From: Zygaena filipendulae
Lineage: Eukaryota; Arthropoda; Insecta; Lepidoptera; Zygaenidae
Reading direction: 5' to 3'
Length of the DNA: 64,000 nucleotides
Assembly (NCBI GenBank): GCA_907165275.2
Contig: OU015662.1
Coordinates: forward strand, 2,425,501 to 2,489,500
This document shows, one piece after another, positions 11,585 to 23,676 of this stretch. Position numbers and translations under genes: made by a program. The notes under the pieces were generated by a model. That model ran no database searches and was not told the origin of the DNA. It worked only from the letters and a program-made list of their open reading frames with translations. Numbering within the stretch: the stretch's first letter is position 1; each line of letters begins with the position of its first letter.

Positions 11585-14077
11585 TAGATACCTAATTAGT
11601 AATTACTACGGGTTCTCAACACGTGTAGAAATTATAGAATCTTTCCTGAACTTGTGCAGGTTTTCTCGCAATGTTTTACTTCGCCATAAAAGAAAAATGA
11701 AGAGAATTGAAATCCACATACCTACCTATATCTGTTAGGTAGGTACTCGGCAAAAGTCTCCGAGTAAAAATCAACGAAAATGTGAAATACGCAAACGAAG
11801 TCTCTACTGTCTTGTTACATACATACGATGGAGAGAAAATATTTTTAAAAACAAATAGATATTACTTTTTTTTCGTATGTATGACAAGGAATAAAAGCTA
11901 TATGGGTACCTAAATGGAGCCATAGGAGAGTAATGTGTACAATGCTTTTAATGCAGGAGAGTCATATAGACTCAGTACACACTCGTTGCGAATATAAAGT
12001 TAAACAAACCTTTTATACTATCGTTTCTTATTTTATGGCAATCTCGGAAGTATTTAGACAATAGGGAAATTACAATCGCAGCAGATATTATCACTAAGTG
12101 TAACACAATCTTTAAAAAAAGAAAAACCTGTCTCTTACTACAATAAATCGCGGATAATTTGGATTTAAGAATTCTAAATTCCCCCATCACTCTGTATAGG
12201 CAAAGATTGAGATTTGGAACAGACTTATCTGAGTTCTTTAGAAGGCTTTAGTTGAAAAGGAAATTGGATTTCATATAGCGAGTGAAGGTAAACCTTTTTT
12301 TACTGAAGCAAATGTCACATTTTCGTGTCACACTATGAAGAAAACCATATGAAAAAAAAAAAACGATACGCAATCATTTTTTTTTTACTCAACATAGAGA
12401 ATATGATTTTGCAGTGGAATGGATCAAGGACATAAAACATGGCGACAGCGGATTTAACAGGTTTTATTTGGTTCAATATAATAATATTCCTACCTACTTT
12501 GTTTTTCACTTCGACTGTGGTGTAATAAAACAGTGATATTGTAATAGGTGTAAATTATTAAACAACAAAAAAAATTTAAAAACCAAATGACTATCGAATC
12601 AATTGTATGACAACAATGAATACAATTAGTTTTCTCTTTAAGAACATTGTTAAATACATTTTAGTTCTCAGCATAAATAAGAAGTTTGAAAGTGATGCTG
12701 ATGAGCTTAGAGAGTTAAATAAAAATAAAATGAATCCATCTAGTTTAAAACTTCATTGGTTTTTAAATTAATATCTATTAGGCGAATAAATATAGTTAAT
12801 TCAAAATAAGACTATCTGCAATGGGTGGATAGCAAATTTAAATCTAATCAAATATTGTATTGTAAATCTTATCTAAATAAATATTGTAAAAAAAACCATA
12901 CGATGAGCTTTAGAGCATTTTCAAATATACTTCGTGGATAATACATAATGTGTAGTTCAACCTAATATGTAATACCAAATAAACTTTAATAAACGTTCAC
13001 AAATCGTTGTAATTATTTTATTGCTACCTAAATACGAAAAACAACTCTCCGGGAAGTGACAACTGACAACCATAAATATTAATCAATAATATAAATATTA
13101 ATACATAATTATATTAATTCATATCTGAGAGTAGTGAGAACCTCAGCTCGCAAAATATTATTATAAAATTCCATTATGTATAATCCGTTTCACTTTTTGT
13201 TCGGCACAAAAACCCCGTTTTGCTTACACAAGTCGTATAATCCTCTTATCTGTTAAAGCAAAAACAGTTTATCTATTACAACCCAAGGGGTTGAAACTCT
13301 GCAAATTTTATTTTCTGCGCCCATTTGAAGTTATCGCCCAAGGGCACATTTTACGACTTTCGAAGCGCATATCTCACCAACATTGACTCAAATAAAAAAA
13401 ACTTGATACGTCACTATGCACTATAGGTAAGTATACAAATCTGGGTGCACTGATTATTTTTGTCCCTCAATTAAATGTTTTAAGTGTAACTCCTAATTTT
13501 TTTATGCAATTTCACTATACGTATACTATACCATTGTATAGCGGTTCATAGAATGTAAAAACTGAAATTCTTGTAAAATTTCATCTATACAACTTATTAA
13601 TGAATTGACGAAAAACCTGATACACCCCATTAAAAAAATATACAATAATATGATTAAAATATAAATTATGTCAAAAAAATTAATAGTCTAAAAGTGATTC
13701 AACATTAGTTTTGAGTTGAATTCTCTACGAAATTTCAAGCGCTACGCCCGCGCCTACGTTTCAATGACCGATTAGATTTTGTTGCTACGGGCGGCGTACG
13801 CGCCAAATATTGTGTTATAAATAATTTAGACATGGGCTAGAAAAAATGAAAAAATATAACCTATATTAAAACATCGATCGATTTGGAAGTCGATTCTGCA
13901 CAAACTACTTTCTAGTTTTGTGTGTGTAGTGAAATGGCTATGACATTCAGGCAGACGAAATTATAAGGTTTCCTTTTTTGCCCACAGTCTCCGGAAATCT
14001 AAAAAAAAATAGTGCATTGTCATCAGAAGATCTGCATACCTCTACTACTAGGTACATATATCCTATTTTATATTTAA
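11585..14077. other. No gene recognised (2.5 kb)
   Basis: Mostly AT-rich sequence with poly-A and poly-T runs. Open frames here are short and lack motifs. No terminal repeats were found. Confidence 0.4.
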
Positions 14078-14170
14078 CTAGTTGTGCCCCGCGGTTTCAC
14101 CCGCCCGAGATTCGGAATTGCCGCAGGAACTCCAAACATAATTTATTCTTCTTGTCCTTACAATAACAAA
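14078..14170 (-). mobile_element. Helitron-like 3' fragment
   Basis: CTAG|T at 14078-14081 on the minus strand, preceded by the hairpin GCGGGTGAAACCGCGGGGC. Only about 90 bases of body are recognisable. Confidence 0.55.
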
Positions 14171-14951
14171 CACAACAAAAGAGAATTAGCGTATTTTTTT
14201 TTATTTCTCATTTAGTCCAGTAGTCATTTAGTTTTTGTAATTAGTCATTTAGTCCAGCCGTTCACGCGTGATGCCGTGACCAAGGGAAATAGGGATTCAT
14301 TTTTATACAAATAGTTAACAGAAGTGGTCAAAAATGTAACCTGTTTGTTTTTGGAAAAAAATTGGAATAAAATTGGAAAAAATGAATTATTTTCTAGCGC
14401 AAAGTGTATGTTCCATGTTTCTTGGTTTATCGATTCCGACTCTATTATTAGATACCTAGATGTAATATTTAGATAATAATACCTACATGTATAATTATAC
14501 ATTATTGTGAAAGTCAGTCGTATCATTAGGTACATATATAGCGGTGGTAAATCGTAATGAAGCGGTAAAAACGTACTGTCTAAGTTAACTACGGCTTTAC
14601 AACGCCATATCTTGCCGTGTAGTCTGCATTTATACAAACGACAGCTGCAATCACGCTTTCCCACTAATCCTTAATTTGTTTTACTCAGCTTTACAGGAAA
14701 GGGAATCCGCTCGACGATGTGATCTGATCACTTAGCAATTGCTTTAGCCTTTGCGAAAATCCTAGTTCTAGAAAAGATGTCCATTCAAAGAAACTGTTTT
14801 AGACATCCAATTTGCTGTAGAAACCTTTTAAACGAATAAAAACGAAAGCCTAAGAAAAAATACATAAGTATATATTTAGATTTCCTTGTAAGGTATTCGT
14901 TAGATTTTCTCGGAACGAAAAGGGACGAAATTCTCAGAATGACATAATATA
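14171..14951. other. No gene recognised
   Basis: A 139-residue open frame (minus strand, 14245-14664) covers most of this stretch but has a patchy composition and no domain motif. It is not annotated as a gene. Confidence 0.35.
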
Positions 14952-15137
14952 TACAGGTTGTAGGTAGTATAAAAGAGGGACTTATTCAAACCCCAAACAA
15001 GGAATTCTTACTAACTAATAAAAGTACAAATACATAAAAAAGAACAGTGACAAATCATAGAATCTATAATAAACCTAAAATAAAAACGTGGGTTTACACG
15101 GGTATACCCTTTTCGTCGTTTAGCCTCACACCCTGTA
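14952..15137. mobile_element. Short TIR element with TACAGG ends
   Basis: TACAGGTTGTAGGTAGTATA on the left and AGCCTCACACCCTGTA on the right, with TA on both sides. It is a 186-base relative of 11103-11584. Confidence 0.6.
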
Positions 15138-15339
15138 TATATTGACAGGTAAAAAAACTAAGCTTTAAGCTGAATCGGATAAAGTCTCAAGTTATAGCTT
15201 CGAACGCGATAAGAGTGAAATTTCAAATTCGAATGCAATAATTTTAAACATTTTCTAACATTTAACTTTTGTCACGTGAAGCGAGTTGTATAAGCGTTCT
15301 TTTTTCACCTGCTAATTTATCATCATCACCACGACATTA

Positions 15340-15500
15340 CATTATACTTATACTGTGTGTACATCAAACAGTTGACGTTTTCAAGAGCAACGGTGGGCTT
15401 CCATCCCTATATGGTAGATATTCCACCTATCCGCACGAAACGATTTGCCTCGTCTTTCATTATGCGTACCGCTAGGGATTGGAACGACCTGCCGGAGTCT
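15340..15500 (+). pseudogene. LINE ORF2 C-terminal fragment
   Basis: In one frame the sequence reads GFHPYMVDIPP, then RTKRFASSF, then RTARDWNDLPES. This is the C-terminal signature of CR1/Jockey-type LINE ORF2 proteins (a W-N-x-L-P motif shortly before the end of the protein). It ends exactly where the A-tail of the R1-clade element begins, at about 15500. No other part of this LINE is visible. The assignment rests on one motif. Confidence 0.55.
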
Positions 15501-15621
15501 TTTTTTTTTTTTTATTTTTTTTTTGCGTGAGGAGGGGAAAATCCATTATGGACCCCTACCAGCCCGTACTAGCAGGGAGTGTCCGACTCGCACGGACTAA
15601 AAACCCCTCCTCCTATGCCAC

Positions 15622-18600
15622 TCATTGCGGCGACTGGACGGAACTTTGCTGGAATACAACGTCCAGTCGCTGAGTGCTTTCGGCTGCTGCTCTCTCGAGC
15701 GCTTCTTGACTTCTCTCGTAGCTCTCCTTCTCTTTCATGATTGAGGTGACAAAGTTTTGGATGCGATTCCAGTGTTCCTCGCTGCTTAACATCACCTCGA
15801 TCATGTTCCCTTTTGAGATGTTAATTCTTAGATCTCTGGCAAGTGCCTCACGTTCTTTGGAAAATCGAGGGCATACAAAAAGTGTGTGCTCGGCTGTGTC
15901 TACTTCAGTGCACTACCAACATGTGTCGGTGAAGGACTTTCCGATTCTCTTTCGATAGATGTTAAATATGCTATGTCCCGAGAGGCACTGGGACAAATAA
16001 TAATCAATGGACCCAAATGCGCGCTTGTGCCATATCCTGACGTCCGGCAAGATGGCCTTGGTCCAAATACCCTTTTCAGAAGCCTCCCAACGGGTCTGCC
16101 ACTCCTGCAAGGTTTTTCGCCTGAGGGCTGTTCGCATTTGCTCCGTCTTTTGCGTCAGCTTGTATACGCGGCAAGCCTCCTCGATGACCAGGTTGATAGG
16201 AATCAAGCCTGAGATCGCCAAGGAAGCCTCGTACGAGACTGTGCGGTAGAGGCATGCTACTCGTATGGCAGCAAGTCTATAGCAGCTTTCCATTTTGGTC
16301 CTGGCTTGGCCGTATTTTAAACCTTCCCTCCAGACCGGTGCTGCATAGCAGAGGATTGATCTTATGACCCCTGCTAGCAGCTTTCGTTTGACCGTCTTTG
16401 GCCCATCGATACGCGGCATTAACCGACAGAGCGCCTGGCAGCGTGCGGCAGCCTTAGATGTTGTGGCTTTAATGTGGGGCAGAAACGACATTGATTTGTC
16501 GAGGAGCACACCCAGGCACCTCACAGTGCTGGCAGGTTGTATCCTCGTGCCTTGCACTGTGAAGTGAAACGGTATGTGCTTCCTGCGACCTGACGCAACC
16601 ATTACCTCCGTTTTCTCGGGCACTAGCTCCAGGCCTCGATCCACCATCCATCTTCCCACTAAGTCGACGGCTGCGTTTGCCTTCGCCATGAGACCTTCCT
16701 CGTGCTTGGCCGAGACAATTAGAGTGAGGTCGTCGGCAAAGCCAACGACTTTAGTCCCAGGCGGCAGTTGGATTCTGAGCACGCCGTCGTACATAATGTT
16801 CCAGAGTAAGGAGGCCAGGACGGAGCCCTGGGGGACGCCTCTTTTGACCTGTACCCTGTCTGATCCACCTCGATGGTCGAACTCAAGGAGCCTGTCGGTA
16901 AAATATGAGTTGATCAGGCGGATGAGGTAGGGCTCGATGTTTCTTCTCACGAGTTCTTCCATTATAACGCTCCATCTGGCGGAATTGAAGGCGTTACGGA
17001 CGTCGAGGGTGATGATCGCGCAGAATTTCCGGGTGCGCCAAGTCCCGTGCCGTGCACGCTCAACTGCCCCGCAAATGGCCTTCAGTGCGGTCAACGGTTG
17101 ACCGCGCTTTTCGAAACCCAAACTGCGATTCGGCCAAGTCCCCCTTGTTCCGGAGGTCTACCGTCAGCCTCTCGGAAATGAGTCGCTCGTACAACTTCCC
17201 AAGGTGGTTAAGAAGGCAAATAGGACGATATGCGTTTGGGGTTGCCAGGTGCTCCTTTCCCGGTTTCTTAAACAGGACCAGTCTTGCATGTTTCCAGACT
17301 TTCGGGAAGCACCCCATCTCGAGGCAGGTATTCATAAGACCGAGCATGGCCTCTGGGTGTGCTTCACCGAAGGTCCTCACCGCCACTGCCGGCAGGTAGT
17401 CCGGCCCCGGTGCCTTTCCTAGCTTAAGTTTGGAGAGAGCCGATCCGAGTTCCTCTGCAGTCCAAGGAGCCGGTACGCCGAGTACCTCGGGCAGGCCGAG
17501 GACGGTCTCCGCGTCGCCTGGAAAGAGTACATTAACGATGTTGCGTACCTTGTCGGGGTCTAGTGATGAAGTCGTGGGGGGGGCTCTCAGTCGCCTGGTT
17601 ACGATCTGATAGCCCTTTCCCCACGGGTCTCTGTCAAGTTCTTCTATAGTCTCTTTCCAGGCGTCGCACTTAGCCCTACCGATTTCCCTCGCTAGATTTT
17701 TTCGCGCGCTATTTAGTTCGGCAACGCGGCAATCCATGTTTTCGGGGTTCGCCCTCTTTACGGCCCTTCTAGCCCTGGAACACAGTTTTCTCATCTCAGC
17801 GATCTTCGGTGCCCACCAGTAAACTCGCGATTTACTGAAGCGTAAGGACTTTGCTGGCATCGCGATATTACAGCACTTTTTTAGTAGAGCAGCAACGCTA
17901 CCAGCGCACGCGTCCGGGTCCATCGGAAAATTTTTTGGCGTAAGGAGCTCGGCGCATGCGACGAAGGTTTCCTTGCTAAACCTCTTGCTATTCCAGCCCC
18001 TACCGCGCCTCACAGGAGGTCTGGAGTCGTGGCGGAGACTGAAGAAGATATAGCGGTGGTCGCTAAGCGTCTCAGCGTCGAGCACCTTCCAGTCTGTGAT
18101 AAAGCCTAGAGCGAGCTCATCCGCGAGGGTCAAGTCAAGAATTGACACCGACGTACCCCTGGTGAAGGTTGGTTTTTTCCCAATGTTGCAAACGCTAAGG
18201 TTGCAGCCAGCAAGCAGTTCGGCCGTAAGGCGTCCCCTTCTGTCCTGAACAGGCGCACCCCACTCAGGAGATTTAGAGTTGAAATCGCCTGCTATCACCT
18301 TGGGGAGCCGACATCGGCCGATGCTATTTGCTAGGAGCTGCAAGTCCAGCGCGAACTTCTGGTGCTCAGCATTTGGGGAAAAGTAGCAGCTGAAGACAGC
18401 ATACTTCTCAACCCGCACCCAAACGAAGCCTTCTTCACGGCCCAACAGCTCAGTATCCAGATTCCCAGGCACGAATACCGCCGCCCTACCCGTCAGGTCG
18501 GAGAACCAGCCCCTGTCTCCCGTCCGGTTAGGTTCGGAGATAAATGCAACATCAATATGGCGATGCGCCATCTCGGCGATCAACAGGTCCTGAGCTCTAC

Positions 18601-18640
18601 GACAGGTGTTCAAGTTAATCTGAAGGCACCTGACTCTTAC
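15622..18640 (-). pseudogene. R1-clade ORF2: endonuclease + reverse transcriptase, frameshifted
   Basis: The frame opens upstream of 18613 with RVRCLQINLNTCRRAQDLL and overlaps the end of ORF1, as is usual in this clade. Endonuclease motifs are SEPN (near 18520), AGDFNSKSPEWG and LSDHRY. RT motifs are LDVRNAFNSARW (box A), GVPQGSVLASLLWN (box B) and FADDL (box C, catalytic aspartates). A single extra base near 17089-17091 shifts the frame inside the RT at RSTVD. An in-frame TAG at 15913-15915 then interrupts the C-terminal finger, which reads CW-stop-C followed by H-T-L-F-V-C. Past the stop the same frame stays open to 15622. Two small lesions thus separate it from an open frame, but as it stands it cannot encode a functional enzyme. 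Confidence 0.8.
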
Positions 18641-20728
18641 GTCTCCATCGCTAGCCCTACAGTTGGCTCCATCGCTAGTCCTACAGTTGGCTTTGGGGGC
18701 CCCGGCGGCGGCTTTTGTCCGTTTTTTTGCCCGTTTTTTGGAGGTCTCATTGTCTGTGCGCCGGAAATGTTAATATTCCAGGAGGGGCATTGCCTTGAAC
18801 CCGCACGGTGACTTACGCTTTCGAGCCCCTTATCCTGGCACACCGGACAGGAAACTTCCACCTCGCAAAAGCGCACAAGGTGCTCTGTACTTCCACATCT
18901 GGCACATCTATTGCTACGATCAGGTCCTGGGCACCTGACTGCGCGGTGTCCGAACTCAAGGCAGCAGAAGCACTTAGTTTTTTCTTCGTACGGTCTGACC
19001 GTGGCGCGCATCCAGCCGATTCGGAGTTTGCGCTCGTCGGCCAGCCTTCTTGCGTCTTCCTTAGGCAACTCGATGACCGCGCATTTGGTGACTGAGCCGC
19101 TGGTCCAGACACGCTTGATCGCAAAATCCTCGTACCGATCTTTCAGAGCGTTTTCAATCTCACCGTTCTCGGTGTCTACGTCCAGGCCAGAAATGAAGAC
19201 CGCTGCCATGTCCCGTAAAGCTCGGACATTCAGGTCGGGGTGGCTTTCAGCAACCGCTTTCCTCACATCTTCAGCCCGGAAATTCCCCCCTTCTAGCTCA
19301 AGCAGGAGATCTCCCTGCTGGGTCTTCCTTACGGAGGAGAAGGTGAGGCCATTCAGCCCCCGTGAGAGGCTATCCTTGACTTTTTTTAGGGCGTCTGAGT
19401 AGCTCGAGTCAGGCACTCGAACCAGCACAGCCTCTGGTCTGGGTCTCGGCACTTTAGCCCGCTGGGTGTTTTTAGTCCCCTGTGGTGTCTTCGTGGGTGC
19501 CTCAGGTTCTTTATTTTCTTCTGTTTTTCTTTTGCCTTTTCGTTTCCTCCCTTTTTTTTCCTACTTTCTGCCACTCGTCATTTGACGTAGGTTGCAGGTC
19601 AGTCTCAGACGGAAGAGCTGGTCGAGTCAGTTCAGGTATCGCCATAGGCAATGACTGGGGTGCAAGGACTGGCGCTTCAGGAGGGAACCCCATGTGTGGG
19701 TCCCATTCGGGTCCCGTAAGTTGGCTCACCATGGAGGTATTAGTGCCGACCTCCACTCCCACATGCCAAGGTGACACGCAAGTAGCCTTCTCTGCGTGTT
19801 CGGCTACCTTTCATTGCCTTTTCGGAGTGTTCTCTTTTTCCTCGTCTCTTCTCAAGCGAGCCACGAGGAGCCTGACTCGGGTGTCCTTTATTTTGTGGCA
19901 GAGACCTTGGATATCCTTTAATGCGAATTTGATATTACTAGCGGTGCTGCGGTATGGGCCAGTTTTTGAGCATACCATCTCGTTCAGTGTGTCTACTTTC
20001 TCGGCCACGAAGAGCCAATACGCTTCTTCTTCACGCTCTAGTGTTTCAAGGTCAGCCGAAGGTGTTTTGATCGGCGACTGTCGCTTTCTCTTTTGCTGGG
20101 CTGGTGTACTTGTCATCGGAGAGTAGAAGGTTGTTGGGCTCTTCTCCGGTGGCGAGCGTGCCAGACTCTTCCTGGGTCTAAATATATCATCATCCTTTAT
20201 AGGCTCTAATGGGTCTCCGGAAGTGTCAGACTCGGTGTTCCCGTAGGTGAGTCGAGACACAGAATGTTTCTTGCCCTGCCCGTGCTGTACTGGGCGACAA
20301 GGGCTAGCGACTTCGCTACTACAGGTTGCGTAGCTGGTGGTGGTGATTCCTTTATTCATCGCAATGCGCTCCGAATCCTCAGAATCTCTCTTTTTCTCCT
20401 CTCTCCCTCTCCCTTTATCTCCCCCCTCCTTGCTCCCATCTACTTCTCCAACTCCGTAGCGCATAGGTGCCCCCTCCAGATACATGGGGCTGCCCAGACC
20501 AGAAGGTCCAGGGTGGGACTGGCTAACCCTTTCGGGGTTGGTACCCACCTGGAGATTTTGAACCTTATGCGACTTCTTCATTGGGGTTTTTGTGCTATTA
20601 TTTTGGGGGTATGCCCCCCCTGACGACCTGGCCACCGGGCCACTGTCCCCGGCGGACCCCGTCGCCGACCGCCACAAGCGAGGGATCCGGGGTAATTTTT
20701 TATAGAGGTTTTCTTCCTCGCGGTCCAC
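18637..20728 (-). pseudogene. R1-clade ORF1 (gag-like, CCHC zinc knuckles), broken
   Basis: The C-terminal part (19452-18637) is well preserved. It holds a conserved gag core (RPEAVLVRVPDSSYSDALKK), then three cysteine knuckles: CFCCLEFGHRAVRC, CARCGSTEHLVRFC and CPVCQDKG...H. It ends in a duplicated PTVGLAME. The N-terminal part (20728-19511) is charged and proline-rich, with an in-frame TGA at 19811-19813. Two frame changes (near 19550 and 19450) separate it from the core. The apparent start at 20728 is GTG with a stop just upstream, so the true start is probably the ATG near 20770, in another frame. Function would be RNA binding in the ribonucleoprotein. Confidence 0.75.
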
Positions 20729-20876
20729 GTTTTACGGTGAACCCTCGGTCCCACTCTAGGCCGCGAGACATGTCCACGACACCCAGGGTGGGATTACGAT
20801 ATGCTAGCGGGTAGTTATATCTACGCTTACAATCAGGCGAGATTATGGACGAATGTCTGACCAATCAGTAAAAAAA

Positions 20877-21075
20877 AAAAATCTTCCAACGACCGATACT
20901 ACGCTTCCCTCATTCGCATCGGCATAATCTTCATCAGATCAACTTCATGTGTGTTCTTTCCAAGTCTGCCCACAACGCATCTACGGCTAAGTGTTCCAAC
21001 GCGGAGCTTTCTTAACCCCACAGCCGTCAGTTCTACGTGCAATGTGCCCCGCCCACTGCCATTTTAGCTTAAGTG
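20877..21075 (-). pseudogene. RTE-like LINE C-terminal fragment
   Basis: The minus strand encodes LKLKWQWAGHIARRTDGCG, close to the LKW-x-W-AGH-x-AR motif found near the C-terminus of insect RTE ORF2 proteins. The rest is out of frame or decayed. Only about 30 codons are convincing. Confidence 0.5.
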
Positions 21076-21143
21076 CTAATGCAAACTTTAATATTGATAA
21101 TAATATCAAACACTCATTCTCGACGCTGATATTGTTTTGTGTA

Positions 21144-21560
21144 CTAGCTGTGCCCCGCGGTATCACCCGCCTGAGTTTCGGAATTCCCGCAGGAACAATT
21201 TTTTTCCAAAATAAAAGTAGCATAAGTTACTCCCTATAACATCAGTCAGTGAAAGTACCGTTAAAATCAGTCCAGCCATCCAGTCAGTCCATTTCAGAGA
21301 CTAGCCGGAACAAATAGACAGACAGACAGAGATTTTTTTTTTATATCATCCCCATTCCAGGTCGGCAACTCACCTGCATGCCTTCTGGTGTTGCAGATGT
21401 CTATGGGCGGCGGTAATCGCTTACCATCAGGTGTACCACTTGCCCGTTTGCCCCCTATGACATAAAAAAAAAGTACCGTATTTACTTTTATATGCATTTA
21501 GGGAAAAGCTGTTAATTTGGAATTACAAACAGAGCCTCCAATTTTATTTATATGTATAGA
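21144..21560 (-). mobile_element. Helitron-like element interrupted by a retroposon tail
   Basis: 3' end GGGGCACAGCTAG|T at 21144-21147 and 5' end A|TCTATACATATAAATAAAATT at 21560. The body matches 61265-61584. A foreign A-tailed segment (about 21337-21472) splits it at a poly-T run. Confidence 0.7.
21337..21472 (+). mobile_element. Retroposon 3' end (GGTGTTGCAGATGTCTA type)
   Basis: CTTCTGGTGTTGCAGATGTC, GGGCGGCGGTAATC, ACCATCAGGTGTACCACTTG and CCCCTATGACATA are followed by an A run. The same unit is at 30445-30551. It is a common 3' end of lepidopteran RTE-like LINEs or derived SINEs. Its A-tail shows insertion by retroposition into the Helitron. Confidence 0.65.
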
Positions 21561-21584
21561 TGTATAGATAATAATATAATCGTA

Positions 21585-21695
21585 ATAAAGGGTTTGTATG
21601 TTAAGCTTTTTTGTATACACGTTGAGGGATAGGTATAGGGTACTTTTTATCCCGGAATTCCCGCGGGAACTTCAAAGTTAACGTCAATGAAGCCA
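21585..21695 (+). mobile_element. Helitron-like fragment
   Basis: AGGGTACTTTTTATCCCGGA, then CCCGCGGGAACTTCAAAGTT, matches the 3' half of the short Helitron form. The hairpin and CTAG end are not preserved. Confidence 0.5.
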
Positions 21696-22904
21696 TAAGG
21701 AACAGAAAATAAATATTCTGACGTCAACATTTTACACGACATTTTGCCAGAAAGTGAATTTTGGTGATAACAAGAAATCTCGGCACGAAAATGGAAGTTC
21801 GATAATCCAATAGACTTCGGGTAGCGATTTTCTTAATCCGGGACTAAGTTTATGGAACTGATTTGAATCTCTACTATAGCTAACGAGACCCAGGCCCTAA
21901 GGGATGTGTGAAATAAGTAGGTTTTGTGAAGTTACCTCCATATTATGTGTAGAAGAAAATTGTTAGTTTTCTAGATAATAATTAGAATTTTGAAATTTCT
22001 ACGAAGTTACCCAAGTTGGACTTTTAGATGGATATGATATGATAAAAATGTACGTACCTATAGATATATTTTTACAGGGAATCTAGTCCATAAAATCACT
22101 AATTATAATATAATACATTATAATACTCTATTGCATGACAAAAATATATTTTAGTAAAATTAGTAAAATGAATCAGATCATGATCAGTCAAAAATAAATC
22201 TAATCTACTAATCTAGATTGATATTGATTTTAATTATTTTTACTTATTCTTTTAAGCTTCCCTGTCTCTTCACTGGTACCAACTACGTCTATAGTTGCCA
22301 TAGCAACCATGAAGGTACTTTCTTCGTGACCCAACTTTGATCCATCCTTTCCAAATGACTGAACTATTTCCTCTCTCTATTCTAGTCACTATATCATCAT
22401 TTATCATATCTACAGGGCGCCATAACAATACACTGTTAATCTTATATACATATCTATCATCAGTCACGCCGCATATGTTTATTATGTACATTAATAAAGT
22501 TAATTATCCCATGCAAATAAGAAATAAGCTAAATCTTTATAGTAGGTATAATTTCAAAAAACTTTACTTGGTGTAAGTTTAAAAGAGAGACGTACTTTTG
22601 AAGACCTAGATAATTCATTTTTTACAGGTTCAAAAAAACTGGTAAAAAGAACTGAAAATAAAATAAAAACAGTGATTAATTTATTGTTGTCGCGTTAGCG
22701 GCAATGAAAAGGATGAAGAGGGGAGTTGGATGACCTTTATAAATAGTAGGTATAATCCATCGGCATGTCGGCAACTTGCGCATAATATTTTTATTTGTTT
22801 TTTACGCCAAAAATTATTGTTTTTTTTTTTTTTTTTGTTTTTGTATTTGTAACGAGAATCAAATTGCTTCAATAAGTTCTTGGTCTGACCTTACAGACTC
22901 TAAG
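21696..22904. other. No gene recognised
   Basis: AT-rich sequence. Two overlapping short frames near 22270-22576 lie on opposite strands and neither has motifs. Confidence 0.4.
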
Positions 22905-23015
22905 TATAATTATTTATTTATTCTTTATTGAATACAAAAGAACAATATTACAATACTTACAAGGAAATACAAATGATGGCCTTATCGCATAGTTGCGCTC
23001 TCAGCCAGACAACCA
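22905..23015 (-). mobile_element. LINE 3' end fragment (CAATAAAG...AAATAAATAA tail)
   Basis: Read on the minus strand: GGTTGTCTGGCTGAGAGCGC, CGATAAGGCC, then TTCAATAAAGAATAAATAAA. This is the 3' UTR end of a CR1-like lepidopteran LINE; the same tail occurs at 29655-29790 and 53748-53885. Confidence 0.6.
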
Positions 23016-23124
23016 GTCTGTGAAAGGAAAATATATGTACTTAAAAATGGGTGGTAGAGCAACGCGTTTTTTATTATTAATACTCTCCCTTATTATTAAT
23101 TTGAATTTCCACAGATGTGCATAT

Positions 23125-23324
23125 TTTTTTCTAAAACAAAAGTAGCCTAAGTTACTCCTTATAACATCAGTTATCTGTGAAAGTCCCGTTAAAATCGGAC
23201 AGAAAAAAAAGATTGATATTTTTATTTAGTACCGTTATATGTATACTTGTATATTATGCATTTAGTGAAAAGCTGTTAATTTGTAATTACAAACGGACAC
23301 TTCAATTTTATTTATATGCATAGA
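23125..23324 (-). mobile_element. Helitron-like element, 3' end lost
   Basis: 5' end A|TCTATGCATATAAATAAAAT at 23324 on the minus strand. The body AACAGCTTTTCACTAAATGC and GATGTTATAAGGAGTAAC match 61265-61584. The hairpin end is degraded near 23125. Confidence 0.6.
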
Positions 23325-23676
23325 TTTATTTATTATTCGTGATGAAACCATCCGTAATTAACGTTATATCGTTTCAATGGACGTGCCCGCATGATCCCAC
23401 GCAAATTCGATATCAAATCCCGATGAAAACTAGCGAATCAGTGCTATAATACCGGATTTCGCTCGTAATCTAAATTGACGCACGACAATTGTATCCGGAA
23501 CGTTCAAAGGGACACTCGCATGACGCCGGTCGACATTGAAATCCCTTAATTACTAAGAGCCTGTGGACCCTAGATTAACAAATTGTACATATTATATGAA
23601 ACGGTAAATCACGCACCACGAGACGGATAGTTTGAAAACCCAACCAGAGACACGGTGGCGATGCGAGCCTATAGTT

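Larger units (their letters stand above)
15500..20816 (-). mobile_element. R1-clade non-LTR retrotransposon, nearly full length, broken
   Basis: The minus-strand order is 5' UTR (about 20816-20730), ORF1 with CCHC knuckles (20728-18637), ORF2 with apurinic-type endonuclease and reverse transcriptase (18640-15622), 3' UTR, and an interrupted A-tail at 15500-15524. The GC content is much higher than the surroundings. The endonuclease and RT sequence style and the C-terminal CCHC finger match the R1/TRAS/SART clade. Many of those insert into rDNA or telomeric repeats; neither target is visible here. ORF1 and ORF2 both carry disruptions. The 5' boundary is estimated from where GC-rich sequence stops. 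Confidence 0.8.

Noticed and set aside
14245..14664. 139-residue open frame on the minus strand
   Set aside because: Composition is dominated by Y, L, S and I with no motif, and it overlaps AT-rich repeat-like DNA. Chance ORF is more likely.
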